Shown: positions 17,136-24,995 of the stretch, one piece after another
Position numbering within the stretch: the stretch's first letter is position 1
How the letters are laid out: each line of letters begins with the position of its first letter
Assembly: GCA_944350265.1 (NCBI GenBank)
Contig: CALVOG010000007.1
Location: 1 to 64,000 of the forward strand
Origin: an uncultured Clostridia bacterium
Lineage (GTDB): Bacteria; Bacillota; Clostridia; Christensenellales; UBA1242
Reading direction: 5' to 3'
DNA: 64,000 bases
Program-made: the position numbers and the translations under genes
Notes under the pieces: model-generated
Databases searched by the model: none
What the model was told of the DNA's origin: nothing
What the model saw: only the letters and a program-made list of their open reading frames with translations

Positions 17136-17660
17136 ATGAAGTATTTGTTCTCTTTAATTTTAGTTGTTAGCATAACCTTGATTTTGGTTTTTTGTGGTAA
17201 CTTTGGCGAAAAAGAAGAGTATTTTCGTATTCATATTCGCGCCAACTCCAACTCCACAGCCGACCAAAATGTGAAGTATAAAGTGAAAGATGAGGTGGTT
17301 GATTTTCTTATTCCGCTTTTAACAAACGCCACAACCAAGGATGAGGCGGAAGCAATCTTAAATCAAAATCTAAGCGAAATTGAAAGTGTTGCAAATAAGG
17401 TTTTAAGCGAAAATGGTTTCTCATATAAGTCAAAAGCATACCTCTCGTTCGAGGAATTTCCAGCGCGCTCATATGGCGATTTGGTGCTTGATGAAGGGTT
17501 TTATGATGCTCTCATTTTGGCGCTAGGCTCGGGCAGTGGTGATAACTGGTGGTGTGTTGTCTATCCTCCTTTTTGCTTTTTAGAAACAAAAAAAAGTGAA
17601 AATTATGTGTATATTTCAAAAATTTGGGAAATTATAAATAGTGTTATCGGCAATACTTAA
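17136..17660 (+). CDS. spoIIR: Stage II sporulation protein R
   Basis: SpoIIR is secreted from the forespore and triggers SpoIIGA to process pro-sigma-E in the mother cell. The 174-residue product has an N-terminal membrane/signal helix (residues 3-20), the family segment FRIHIRANSNSTADQ, and the C-terminal NWWCVVYPPFCF motif that defines the family. GGAGATG precedes the ATG. It is shorter at the C-terminus than some homologues. The sleB-ypeB pair follows 39 bp later on the same strand. Confidence 0.94.
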   Translation: MKYLFSLILVVSITLILVFCGNFGEKEEYFRIHIRANSNSTADQNVKYKVKDEVVDFLIPLLTNATTKDEAEAILNQNLSEIESVANKVLSENGFSYKSKAYLSFEEFPARSYGDLVLDEGFYDALILALGSGSGDNWWCVVYPPFCFLETKKSENYVYISKIWEIINSVIGNT

Positions 17661-17699
17661 AAAAAGTTTTAAGTCGAAAATAAAAAAAGAGGAGGAGAA

Positions 17700-18374
17700 A
17701 TGAGAAAAAGAATTTTGGCGCTTGCATTCGCATTTATCTTTGCGGTTTTAGGTGTGGGCGCGCTTACAACGGCGATGATTACATATCAAAAGCCACTTAT
17801 GGCAGTGGCGGAAATCACAACAAGCGAAACTCGACTTGTGCAACAAAGGTTGAAAAATTGGGGTTATTACACTGGGAGCGTTGACGGAATTTATGGCAGT
17901 AAAACACGCTCGGCGGTCACAAAATTTCAGCGAGTTAATGGCTTGAAGGTTGACGGAATTGTGGGGCCAGAAACGGCGGCGGCGATTGGTTTTTCCATAC
18001 AAAACGACAGTGCTTCGGCGTCCAACAATGACCTATATCTTCTTGCAAAGTGCGTTTATGCTGAGGCGCGCGGAGAGAGTTATGTTGGGCAGGTTGCGGT
18101 TGCAGCGGTGATTTTGAACCGAGTGGAAAGTGAGAAATTCCCAAACACCATTGCGGGAGTTATCTATCAGCCATATGCTTTCACAGCGGTTAGCGACGGG
18201 CAAATAAATTTGGAGCCTGACCAAACGGCATATAACGCGGCGCGTGATGCGCTCAACGGCTGGGACCCTACATATGGAAGTCTATATTACTATAACCCTG
18301 CAACAGCCACAAGTTCGTGGATATGGTCGAGAAAGACGGTTGTGACAATCGGCAAGCACGTGTTTGCAATTTAA
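17700..18374 (+). CDS. sleB: Spore cortex-lytic enzyme SleB
   Basis: SleB is a lytic transglycosylase that degrades spore cortex peptidoglycan during germination. The 224-residue product has a signal sequence (residues 1-36), a peptidoglycan-binding domain at about 45-97 (QQRLKNWGYYTGSVDGIYG), and a Hydrolase_2 catalytic domain at 115-222 with the AEARGE motif holding the likely catalytic Glu122. GGAGGAG precedes the ATG. ypeB follows after 11 bp, the standard pairing. Confidence 0.95.
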   Translation: MRKRILALAFAFIFAVLGVGALTTAMITYQKPLMAVAEITTSETRLVQQRLKNWGYYTGSVDGIYGSKTRSAVTKFQRVNGLKVDGIVGPETAAAIGFSIQNDSASASNNDLYLLAKCVYAEARGESYVGQVAVAAVILNRVESEKFPNTIAGVIYQPYAFTAVSDGQINLEPDQTAYNAARDALNGWDPTYGSLYYYNPATATSSWIWSRKTVVTIGKHVFAI

Positions 18375-18385
18375 GGAGGCTAAAT

Positions 18386-19933
18386 ATGAACGAAAATATG
18401 AAAAACGAAAATATTGATGAAAGATTTAAAATTGAGGACTATAATAGTGGCGAAAACCTAACGAGCAAAAATCTTAAAAACCGCAAAAATTCAAAAAACT
18501 ATGAAAATTTGCAAGAAAACCTAGAAAAAACGCAAAAAAAGTTAAAAAAATCGCAAAAAACCAACGAAAAGTGCGAAATTGAAAATAATCAAAAATCTGG
18601 CAAAATAAGAAATTTTAAAAGTGCGGTTGTTGGTTTAACGCTTGCGGTTGCCATTTTAGGCGCATCGACGCTTGGGCTTGGCGTCCTATACGGCATTCGA
18701 AATGACACGGCAAATCTCTATGGAACGCAACTTGAAAGTGTGTATCAAAAGAACTATTACGAACTTGTTGACAATGTGAACAATGCGGATATGGATATAA
18801 GTAAACTTTTAAATTCCACAAGCCCGACCTATCAAAAAAAGATGCTCACCTCTCTTTCGAGCGCGTCGAAAAATATGCAAAACAACATCGCTCTTCTTCC
18901 GCTTGAGGGTGAGGATGTTTTGGAAAGTGTTAGGTTTGTCAATCAACTTTCGGGCTATACCACCGTCTTAGAAGAAAAACTTGCCAACGGCGAAAGTTTG
19001 ACGAGTGAGGAACTTAAAACTTTGCAAGAGCTTCACAAGGCGCTTATCAGTATGAAGGATAACCTCAACCGAATTTCGGTGAGTATGAGAAATGGTTACA
19101 GCATTTTGCGCGCCAGCAATGAGGCGTCGGGCGACCTCAACTCCTTCACCATTGAGTTCAATAAGATTAAGGCGAACGATGTGGAATATCCAACGATGAT
19201 TTACGACGGACCATTCTCGGATTCGGTTGTTAACGCTGAGGTTAAGGGGCTTACTGGCACTGAGGTTACGGACGTTGAGGCTGGCAAGACAATCGAAAAG
19301 GTGTTCAAGGACCTTTCAACCTATCGCTTCATGGGCAAAACGGAAGGAAAATTCACCACCTATAACTTCGACGTGACCACCACCGACAATCAAAATCTCT
19401 TTGCGCAAGTAACCGAAAAGGGTGCGCATCTTCTCACTGTCAGCGGGCAAAACGCCAGCGATATTAAAAATGTGGAAATGAAAACAGGCGAGAAAATTGC
19501 GCTGGAATTTGCCAAACTTAACGGAATCGAAAATGCCGAAGTTGTGTGGAGTGAGGAACTTAACAATCAGGCGTATTTCAACATCGCGCCAAAAGAAAAT
19601 GGCGTTGTGCTTTACCCAGACCTTGTGAAGGTGAAGGTGGATTTGGAGTTTGGTAATGTGATTGGCTATGACGCAATCTCCTATTGGACGAATCACACGG
19701 ACCGAAAGTTGGCGTCGGCGGGCGAAGTTAAGGTGGCAATTCCAAGCGGATTTAAAACGAAAGCGAAGCGCTTGGTGCTTGCTCCATTAGACTATAATCG
19801 CGAGGTTTTGTGCTTTGAATATGAATGCGAAAAGGAAGGAATCACCTACTACTTCTATTTCAACGCGCAAACAGGCGAAGAGGAAAACATCCTAAAAGTG
19901 ATTGAAACAACTGACTCTTCAAAACTTATGTAA
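18386..19933 (+). CDS. ypeB: Germination protein YpeB
   Basis: YpeB is needed for SleB to reach and remain stable in the spore. The 515-residue product has a membrane helix at about 78-103, an outer helical region, and C-terminal PepSY-like repeats (for example the segments around TGEKIALEFAKLNG and QTGEEENIL). An unusual feature is the ~75-residue N-terminal stretch before the membrane helix, almost entirely K, N, E, S and Q, which is much longer than in Bacillus YpeB. Start is ATG 18386 behind AAGGAGG. It should be co-transcribed with sleB, probably from a forespore promoter. Confidence 0.93.
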   Translation: MNENMKNENIDERFKIEDYNSGENLTSKNLKNRKNSKNYENLQENLEKTQKKLKKSQKTNEKCEIENNQKSGKIRNFKSAVVGLTLAVAILGASTLGLGVLYGIRNDTANLYGTQLESVYQKNYYELVDNVNNADMDISKLLNSTSPTYQKKMLTSLSSASKNMQNNIALLPLEGEDVLESVRFVNQLSGYTTVLEEKLANGESLTSEELKTLQELHKALISMKDNLNRISVSMRNGYSILRASNEASGDLNSFTIEFNKIKANDVEYPTMIYDGPFSDSVVNAEVKGLTGTEVTDVEAGKTIEKVFKDLSTYRFMGKTEGKFTTYNFDVTTTDNQNLFAQVTEKGAHLLTVSGQNASDIKNVEMKTGEKIALEFAKLNGIENAEVVWSEELNNQAYFNIAPKENGVVLYPDLVKVKVDLEFGNVIGYDAISYWTNHTDRKLASAGEVKVAIPSGFKTKAKRLVLAPLDYNREVLCFEYECEKEGITYYFYFNAQTGEEENILKVIETTDSSKLM

Positions 19934-20046
19934 TAATATCTTATTAAAAACAATAACCTTTGTTAAAAAGACACAAAAATAGAATAAAAAATACAAAATG
20001 GTCGCCAAATAAAATTTTGAATGTTGTGTTTGGGTGAAAGATTTAT

Positions 20047-20076
20047 ATGAGTTCGGTGTTATTTCGGACTCATTTT
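20047..20076 (+). terminator. Terminator downstream of ypeB
   Basis: The arms ATGAGTTCG and CGGACTCAT pair over 9 bp with one wobble, followed by TTTT. The rest of 19934-20265 is AT-rich with nothing else I can identify. Confidence 0.6.
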
Positions 20077-20265
20077 AAATTAAATAATTATAAACAATTA
20101 ATATGATTATTTCTTAGATGAATAACATTATATTTTACAGGGTCATGTCAACTAGGAACGCTAATTTTTCAAAAAATTTTTTATAAATTTTGATTAAGAC
20201 GATAAGTTTTATAGATAGAATATTTTTCGGTAGAAAAAATTTTTTAAAATTAATGCAAAAAAAAG

Positions 20266-20295
20266 TTGACATTGGGGGGGGATATTTGGTAAAAT
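20266..20295 (+). promoter_or_regulatory. Promoter with an 8-G tract in the spacer
   Basis: TTGACA at 20266-20271 and TAAAAT at 20290-20295 are separated by 18 bp that contain eight consecutive G (20274-20281). Loss of one G gives the optimal 17-bp spacing. AAGGAGG and ATG 20324 follow. This is the classic form of a slipped-strand phase-variable promoter. Confidence 0.7.
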
Positions 20296-20323
20296 AAGAG
20301 TGAAACCAATAAGGAGGGGTAAA

Positions 20324-21040
20324 ATGGGATTAATAAAATCAAAAAAATTCTGGGCAGTGTCAATTATCGCAGTTCTTCTTGTTTCCTTTATGTTTTTGGC
20401 AACTGCGTGCTGTGGCACAAGCACAACAAATGTTTCCACTTATGCCGAATTTGTGGACGCACTTAAAGGAACAAGTGAAGTGATTAAACTTGAAAAGGAC
20501 ATCTTGGTTGAAGCGCCAATTGTTGTCACAAGAGAAGTTGTGCTTGACATGAACGGAAAAACACTTTCCAATGAAGTTGACATTTGGGATGAAGGTGCTA
20601 ACGCTTGGGCAATCATTTCTGTTCGCGAAGGCGGAGTTTTAACCGTTGAAGGCAATGGTAAGATTCAAACAAAAGAAAATGATTGCTATGCCATAGATGT
20701 TATGGATGGCGGACACCTTGTTGTTAACGACGGAGAATTTGTGGGAAACATTTCTGCCGTATATGTTTATGAAGGTTCAGCACAAATTAATGGTGGAACC
20801 TATTCCATTCAACAAAAATCTGAAGTTCAAGGAAAGCCTAATGAATTTGTTTTGAATTTGGAAGACGCACATCGTAAAGAAGACACAGCAAGCATTGTTG
20901 TGACAGGCGGAACATTTGTGGAATTTAACCCACAAAACTGCAAAGCAGAGGGAGATAACACAAACTTTGTGAAAGACGGATACGTTGCCACATTAGACAA
21001 AACAGCAAGCGTTCCAACCTATGTTGTTTCAGCAGAATAA
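20324..21040 (+). CDS. Lipoprotein with a beta-helix-like domain
   Basis: A 238-residue exported protein. A signal segment (residues 7-27) ends in LATAC, a lipobox that predicts lipidation at the first of two cysteines. The mature part contains DMNGKTLS and repeated short strands (GGVLTVEGNGKIQT, DGGHLVVNDGEF, GSAQINGGTYS) with the spacing of a right-handed parallel beta-helix, as in pectate-lyase-like surface proteins. No catalytic residues can be assigned. It is a cell-surface protein whose promoter contains a G8 tract, so its expression may switch on and off. The downstream gene is convergent. Confidence 0.85.
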   Translation: MGLIKSKKFWAVSIIAVLLVSFMFLATACCGTSTTNVSTYAEFVDALKGTSEVIKLEKDILVEAPIVVTREVVLDMNGKTLSNEVDIWDEGANAWAIISVREGGVLTVEGNGKIQTKENDCYAIDVMDGGHLVVNDGEFVGNISAVYVYEGSAQINGGTYSIQQKSEVQGKPNEFVLNLEDAHRKEDTASIVVTGGTFVEFNPQNCKAEGDNTNFVKDGYVATLDKTASVPTYVVSAE

Positions 21041-21052
21041 AAATATAAACAA

Positions 21053-21086
21053 AAGGTCTTGCATAAATTAAAGCAAGACTTTTTTA
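21053..21086 (+). terminator. Terminator of the lipoprotein gene
   Basis: GTCTTGC pairs with GCAAGAC, extended by a G-T pair and A-T pairs, followed by a T-run. Confidence 0.8.
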
Positions 21087-21123
21087 TTTTTATAAAAAGT
21101 TTACGATAAACTTACAATTATAT

Positions 21124-21153
21124 AAAAGGAGTTTTTAAATGAAACTCCTTTTT
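21124..21153. terminator. Second, probably bidirectional terminator
   Basis: AAAAGGAGTTT and AAACTCCTTTT form an 11-bp hairpin with A-runs on the left and T-runs on the right. It can therefore serve the lipoprotein gene on one strand and the convergent 302-residue gene on the other. Confidence 0.65.
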
Positions 21154-21183
21154 GTTGTTTCTAGCCATAAAACTTCTTGTATT

Positions 21184-22092
21184 TTAGTAGTTTTCGCTTC
21201 GCATTCTCTCTTGTCTTTCAATCGCGCTTTTGGCATACAAACCAACTATGTTGGTACTTTGATAGGCGGAGGTTCGCATTGTTGAAGAAAGGTCGTAGGT
21301 CTCACCTTTGAGAGTAGCCATATTTTCATCAACTGCCTTATAATACTCTTTCCTTTCGTTGGCGATATCAAATAGCATCTCAGGGTCGAACTTTGCACAT
21401 TCTTTTTCAAATGCTGTTTTCATATCAGCAAGTCTATCTTCTGCTCTATCAAGTTCTGCATCTTGTAAATTTTTTGTTTTAGCCTTTGAAGATGCCATCT
21501 CTTCAGCCATTTTAAATATGTTCTCATAGGGTGAAAAATCTTTTGAAAGGTCTTCGGCGTTTCTAAGGAGGCGTTCGGTTTCCATAATATCTTGAGGTCT
21601 ATACATACTCTCTTTTCCTCTACTTTTTAAGTCAGCGGTTTGTTCGTTGAGTATTTTTGCTAAATGCATTTTTAGCACCTCGACATCGGCGCCATTTTTA
21701 ACTGCCATTGTGAGCGCGTCACGGACTTTTTGTTGCGCGCGATAAGAGCCTTCATATTTTGTGTCATACGCTGTGGCAAATCCAGTAAAGAGGCTGTCTA
21801 TATCGTATGCACAATTGTTTGCAAATGCTTGAGTATTGACATTCTCGGCAAAATCGTCATCATATAAAATTGAATAGTAGTTGAAATTTATTGTGTTAGA
21901 AAGTGCATTCTCTCGTTTCTCTTTCATATAAGCTTTAATCTTTTCATCGGAAACATTTCTAATCGTTAGTTTATCTTCTCCGTCTAATAAGTTACGAAAT
22001 ACTCCACTATCAAACGAATCGAAAAATTTATTAAATTCCTCTTCGTTTATAAATTTCATTTTTTTAGGGTTTTTTGTGTAATAGCCAATCAT
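21184..22092 (-). CDS. Helical cytoplasmic protein, unknown
   Basis: A 302-residue hydrophilic protein without signal peptide or membrane helices. It is charged and mostly helical; residues about 195-265 look like a coiled coil (KNLQDAELDRAEDRLADMK, ERKEYYKAVDENM). I do not recognise a family or catalytic motif. AAGGAG lies 6-7 nt before the ATG. Its promoter on this strand holds a C8 tract in the spacer, like the G8 tract of the neighbouring lipoprotein gene. The two convergent genes may therefore form a pair of switchable genes. Confidence 0.8.
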   Translation of the reverse strand: MIGYYTKNPKKMKFINEEEFNKFFDSFDSGVFRNLLDGEDKLTIRNVSDEKIKAYMKEKRENALSNTINFNYYSILYDDDFAENVNTQAFANNCAYDIDSLFTGFATAYDTKYEGSYRAQQKVRDALTMAVKNGADVEVLKMHLAKILNEQTADLKSRGKESMYRPQDIMETERLLRNAEDLSKDFSPYENIFKMAEEMASSKAKTKNLQDAELDRAEDRLADMKTAFEKECAKFDPEMLFDIANERKEYYKAVDENMATLKGETYDLSSTMRTSAYQSTNIVGLYAKSAIERQERMRSENY

Positions 22093-22118
22093 AGCAATCT
22101 CCTTTTTTCTTTATCCTC

Positions 22119-22146
22119 ATTATATCAATGGGGGGGGAGTTGTCAA
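22119..22146 (-). promoter_or_regulatory. Promoter with an 8-C tract in the spacer
   Basis: Read on the minus strand: TTGACA (complement of 22141-22146), a 16-bp spacer containing eight consecutive C (complement of 22130-22137), then a perfect TATAAT (complement of 22119-22124). Gain of one base gives the optimal 17 bp. Transcription would start about 20 nt before the 302-residue gene. Confidence 0.7.
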
Positions 22147-22159
22147 ATGAATTTTTAAA

Positions 22160-22410
22160 ATTTAATAGAAAAACTAAATAAATTTTCGAAAAAACATAAA
22201 AAACTAAGAAAATCTTTGGCAAAAAACATAAAAAACTAAGTAAATCGTTAAAAAAACATAAAAAAACTAATAAATTTTCGAAAAAAAAGCGCAAATAAGC
22301 GAATAAATCTTAGAAAAATGCAATAAAGGTAAATAAATTTAAAAAAAAGTAGGTCAATAAGTGTTAGAAAAAAGTAGGCAAATTAGTTTTAGAAAAAAAG
22401 TAAACAATCT
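22160..22410. repeat. Degenerate A-rich tandem repeat
   Basis: Roughly 31-bp units built around ACATAAAAAACTAAGTAAAT recur several times and decay into A-rich sequence toward spoVG. No believable gene is present; the short phenylalanine/leucine-rich frame on the minus strand is a by-product of the repeat. Confidence 0.65.
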
Positions 22411-22421
22411 CTAAAAGACAA

Positions 22422-22451
22422 AAAAAGTATGCCTCTAAGGCACACTTTTTC
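22422..22451 (-). terminator. spoVG terminator
   Basis: On the minus strand, AAAAAGTGTGCC and GGCATACTTTTT form a 12-bp hairpin with one mismatch and a T-run. It begins about 10 nt after the spoVG stop. Confidence 0.75.
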
Positions 22452-22461
22452 CAAAACACTC

Positions 22462-22731
22462 TTATTCCTGTTCGCTTGCAAGTGCTTGTTCGTAAGCAGA
22501 GACGATTTGGTCTTTCAAACTTTCTCTAACGTCGGTTTTGATTGGATGAACGATATCCTTGAATTTTCCGTCGCCAGATTTTCTGTTTGGCATTGAAAGG
22601 AAATAGCCGTCTTTGCCGTTGATGAGTTTGATGTCGTGAACAACAAGTTCGTCGTCGATTGTGATGGATGCAACCGCTTTGAGTTTGTCATTGTCGTTTA
22701 CAAGTCTAACTCTGATGTCTGTGATTTTCAA
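22462..22731 (-). CDS. spoVG: SpoVG family regulator
   Basis: SpoVG is a small nucleic-acid-binding regulator that affects septation, sporulation and virulence genes in Firmicutes. The 89-residue product begins KITDIRVRLV after the initiator and has the family motifs LVVHDIKLINGKDG and FLSMPNRK, then DIVHPI. Start is a TTG (complement of 22729-22731) preceded by AAGGAAGG. The length is typical. Confidence 0.96.
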   Translation of the reverse strand: MKITDIRVRLVNDNDKLKAVASITIDDELVVHDIKLINGKDGYFLSMPNRKSGDGKFKDIVHPIKTDVRESLKDQIVSAYEQALASEQE

Positions 22732-22836
22732 ATGCTTATACCTTCCTTTTTTAGATTAACCTTTGTAGGTCAATATCATTATAACATATTTTCAAAATAT
22801 TCCAAACGATTTTAACATATTTACAAAAAATTTTGG

Positions 22837-22865
22837 TTGCAACGGGAAAAATTTTCTCATATATA
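22837..22865 (+). promoter_or_regulatory. murC promoter, predicted leaderless
   Basis: TTGCAA at 22837-22842, a 17-bp spacer and TATATA at 22860-22865. The ATG at 22871 lies 5 nt past the -10 and lacks a Shine-Dalgarno sequence. Confidence 0.5.
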
Positions 22866-22870
22866 TGCTT

Positions 22871-24115
22871 ATGCGGTATTATTTTTTGGGGATATGCGGA
22901 ATTTCAATGCGGTCGCTGGCGGTTTTCTTGCGTCATAATGGGGATGAGGTGGCGGGCTGTGACGTGTCGCCAACCGATTTAGAGTTTTTTAAGGAGCGCC
23001 AAATTGAGGTGGAACAAAAATTTTCGAAAAAGAGAATTGAAAGCGCGGATGTTGTTGTGTATTCGTCGGCGATAGGCGAAAATGACCGAGGGCTACGCTA
23101 CGCTAAAAGTTTGGGAAAGAAAATGATTGTCCGTGGTGCACTCTTGGGCGAGATTGCGTCGGGCTATCAAAAGGTGGTGGCAGTGGCGGGCGCGCACGGC
23201 AAAACCACAACAACGGCGCTAATTTATAACATCTTAAAACCTTATAACCCCACCTTGCATCTTGGAGGGGTGCTGGTGGAAGAAAAAAAGCCCTATGTTT
23301 TGGGCGATAAGGAATATTTTGTGACCGAGGCGTGTGAATATCACAACAACTTCCTTTACCTTAAGCCGTATGTTGCCGTTGTGACGAACATTGAAAAAGA
23401 GCATATGGATTTTTTCAAAACCTTTGAAAATGAGAAAAATGCCTTTCAAAAATTTAAGGACGGCGCGCAGTTCGTGGTGGAGGGAGATGGTGGGTATGAG
23501 GCAAAAAACATTCGCCACGTAAACCAAAAACTTTGCTTTGATGTGTGGTTAGAAAAAGAAAAAATTATCTCCTTGAAAATGAAAATCGTTGAGGAGGTAA
23601 ATGCGCAAAACGCACTTTTTGCACTGAGAACTTGTAAACTTTTGGGGCTTAGCGATGAGGAAATTAAGAATGGGTTGGAAAGTTTTGAGGGTGTGCAAAA
23701 AAGGTTTGAAAGTGTTGTGTCGCCGATTTTTGAAAAGGTGATTGTTGATTATGCGCACCACCCAACTGAAATAAGAAACACAATAATGACGGCAAAGAAA
23801 CTTTATAAAAAGGTGTTTTTTATCTTTCAGCCTCACACATTTTCGCGCACAAAAGGGCTTTTTTGTGAGTTTGTTGAGGTCTTTAAGGAGGAAAAAAATC
23901 TTGCAATTTTCAAAACTTTTCCAGCGCGAGAAAAACGAAAAGCGGGAGTTTCTGGAAAGAGTCTTGCGAAGATTTTGGGTTGTAACTATTTTAACAATGT
24001 CAACAAATTAGTTAAATTTTTAATAGAAAATTTAAAAGGATACGCGTTGGTTTTTATGGGTGCGGGCAATCTCCCAAAAATTTTAGAAAGCAAAAATATA
24101 ATAAAAAACTCATAA
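22871..24115 (+). CDS. murC: UDP-N-acetylmuramate--L-alanine ligase
   Basis: MurC adds L-alanine to UDP-MurNAc in the cytoplasm, the first peptide step of peptidoglycan synthesis. The 414-residue product has the N-terminal GICGISM nucleotide-binding turn, the ATP loop GAHGKTTTT, an ExxEY-like EACEYHNN segment, and the family hallmark DYAHHPTEI. It is somewhat shorter than the usual ~450 residues. ATG 22871 is favoured because MRYYFLGICG aligns with the family and fits the leaderless promoter; an ATG at 22865 overlaps the -10. It opens a wall-precursor cluster with murF and ddl. Confidence 0.94.
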   Translation: MRYYFLGICGISMRSLAVFLRHNGDEVAGCDVSPTDLEFFKERQIEVEQKFSKKRIESADVVVYSSAIGENDRGLRYAKSLGKKMIVRGALLGEIASGYQKVVAVAGAHGKTTTTALIYNILKPYNPTLHLGGVLVEEKKPYVLGDKEYFVTEACEYHNNFLYLKPYVAVVTNIEKEHMDFFKTFENEKNAFQKFKDGAQFVVEGDGGYEAKNIRHVNQKLCFDVWLEKEKIISLKMKIVEEVNAQNALFALRTCKLLGLSDEEIKNGLESFEGVQKRFESVVSPIFEKVIVDYAHHPTEIRNTIMTAKKLYKKVFFIFQPHTFSRTKGLFCEFVEVFKEEKNLAIFKTFPAREKRKAGVSGKSLAKILGCNYFNNVNKLVKFLIENLKGYALVFMGAGNLPKILESKNIIKNS

Positions 24116-24272
24116 AAAATCACTTTTTTTTCACTTTTTTATTGATTTTCTCAGCATTTTCTCGCATTTTTTGTTTTGTTAGATTTTTAATAACAAAAGT
24201 CTTATGTGGATTAAAGCATCTTAGCCACTATTACTTGGTAACGAAAATATGTGAGATTCATAGAATGAGAAT

Positions 24273-24995
24273 ATGAAATTTATTTACAAAAATAGTCCTA
24301 TTTTTTATAGGTATGTAAAGCGCAAAGGTGAGGTGGTCAATGTTTACTTGCACGGGTGGGGTGCGAATTATAAATCACTCTTCTTTTGTGCGGATGAGAT
24401 TAAGGCGCCGTCACTTTTTGTGGACTTTCCGCCATTTGGGCAAAGTGATAAAAATATTTCGGGCTGGACGATTTTTTCGTATGCAACAATGGTGGTGTCG
24501 CTATGCGAGAGGCTGGGGATAAAAAAGGTAAACCTTGTCGGGCATTCGTTTGGAGGGCGCGTCGCCATTCTTGTTTCCGTGTTTTGTCCAACGCGAGTCA
24601 ACAAACTTGTGCTTGTGGATAGTGCGGGAATGAAGCCGAGGCGGGGCGTTCGATATCACTACAAGATTTGGAGGTATAGGTGGCGGAAGCGTTTGGGGCT
24701 TGATGTGAGTGGGTGTGGCAGTGTGGATTATCTAGCGCTAAATGACGCGATGAAGAAGACCTTTAAAAACATTGTAAGCACGCACCTTGATGAATTTTTG
24801 GAAGGTGTTAAGGCGCAAACGCTTATAATTTTCGGCAGGGATGATGTTGAAACACCGCCTTATATGGCAAAGCGATTAAATAAGAAAATAAAGAACAGCA
24901 AACTTGTGTTTTTGGAAGGAGCGGGACATTTTTGTTTTAACGACAACAGGTATTTGTTTTTGAAATATTTAAGAGAATTTTTGTGGGAGGGGTGA
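24273..24995 (+). CDS. Alpha/beta hydrolase
   Basis: A 240-residue alpha/beta-hydrolase-fold enzyme. The oxyanion HGWG motif is near residue 28, the nucleophile elbow GHSFGG near 90-95, an acidic residue in GRDDVETP near 192-194, and the catalytic histidine in GAGHFCF near 219. The substrate cannot be told. A TAGAAT box ends 6 nt before the ATG with no ribosome site, again leaderless in form. Its TGA overlaps the start of murF (TGATG), so the two are translationally coupled; a role in wall or lipid metabolism is only suggested by this. Confidence 0.88.
   Translation: MKFIYKNSPIFYRYVKRKGEVVNVYLHGWGANYKSLFFCADEIKAPSLFVDFPPFGQSDKNISGWTIFSYATMVVSLCERLGIKKVNLVGHSFGGRVAILVSVFCPTRVNKLVLVDSAGMKPRRGVRYHYKIWRYRWRKRLGLDVSGCGSVDYLALNDAMKKTFKNIVSTHLDEFLEGVKAQTLIIFGRDDVETPPYMAKRLNKKIKNSKLVFLEGAGHFCFNDNRYLFLKYLREFLWEG

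Noticed and set aside
22064..22294. 76-residue Phe/Leu-rich frame on the minus strand
   Set aside because: It is the A-rich tandem repeat read through its T-rich strand and overlaps a promoter.
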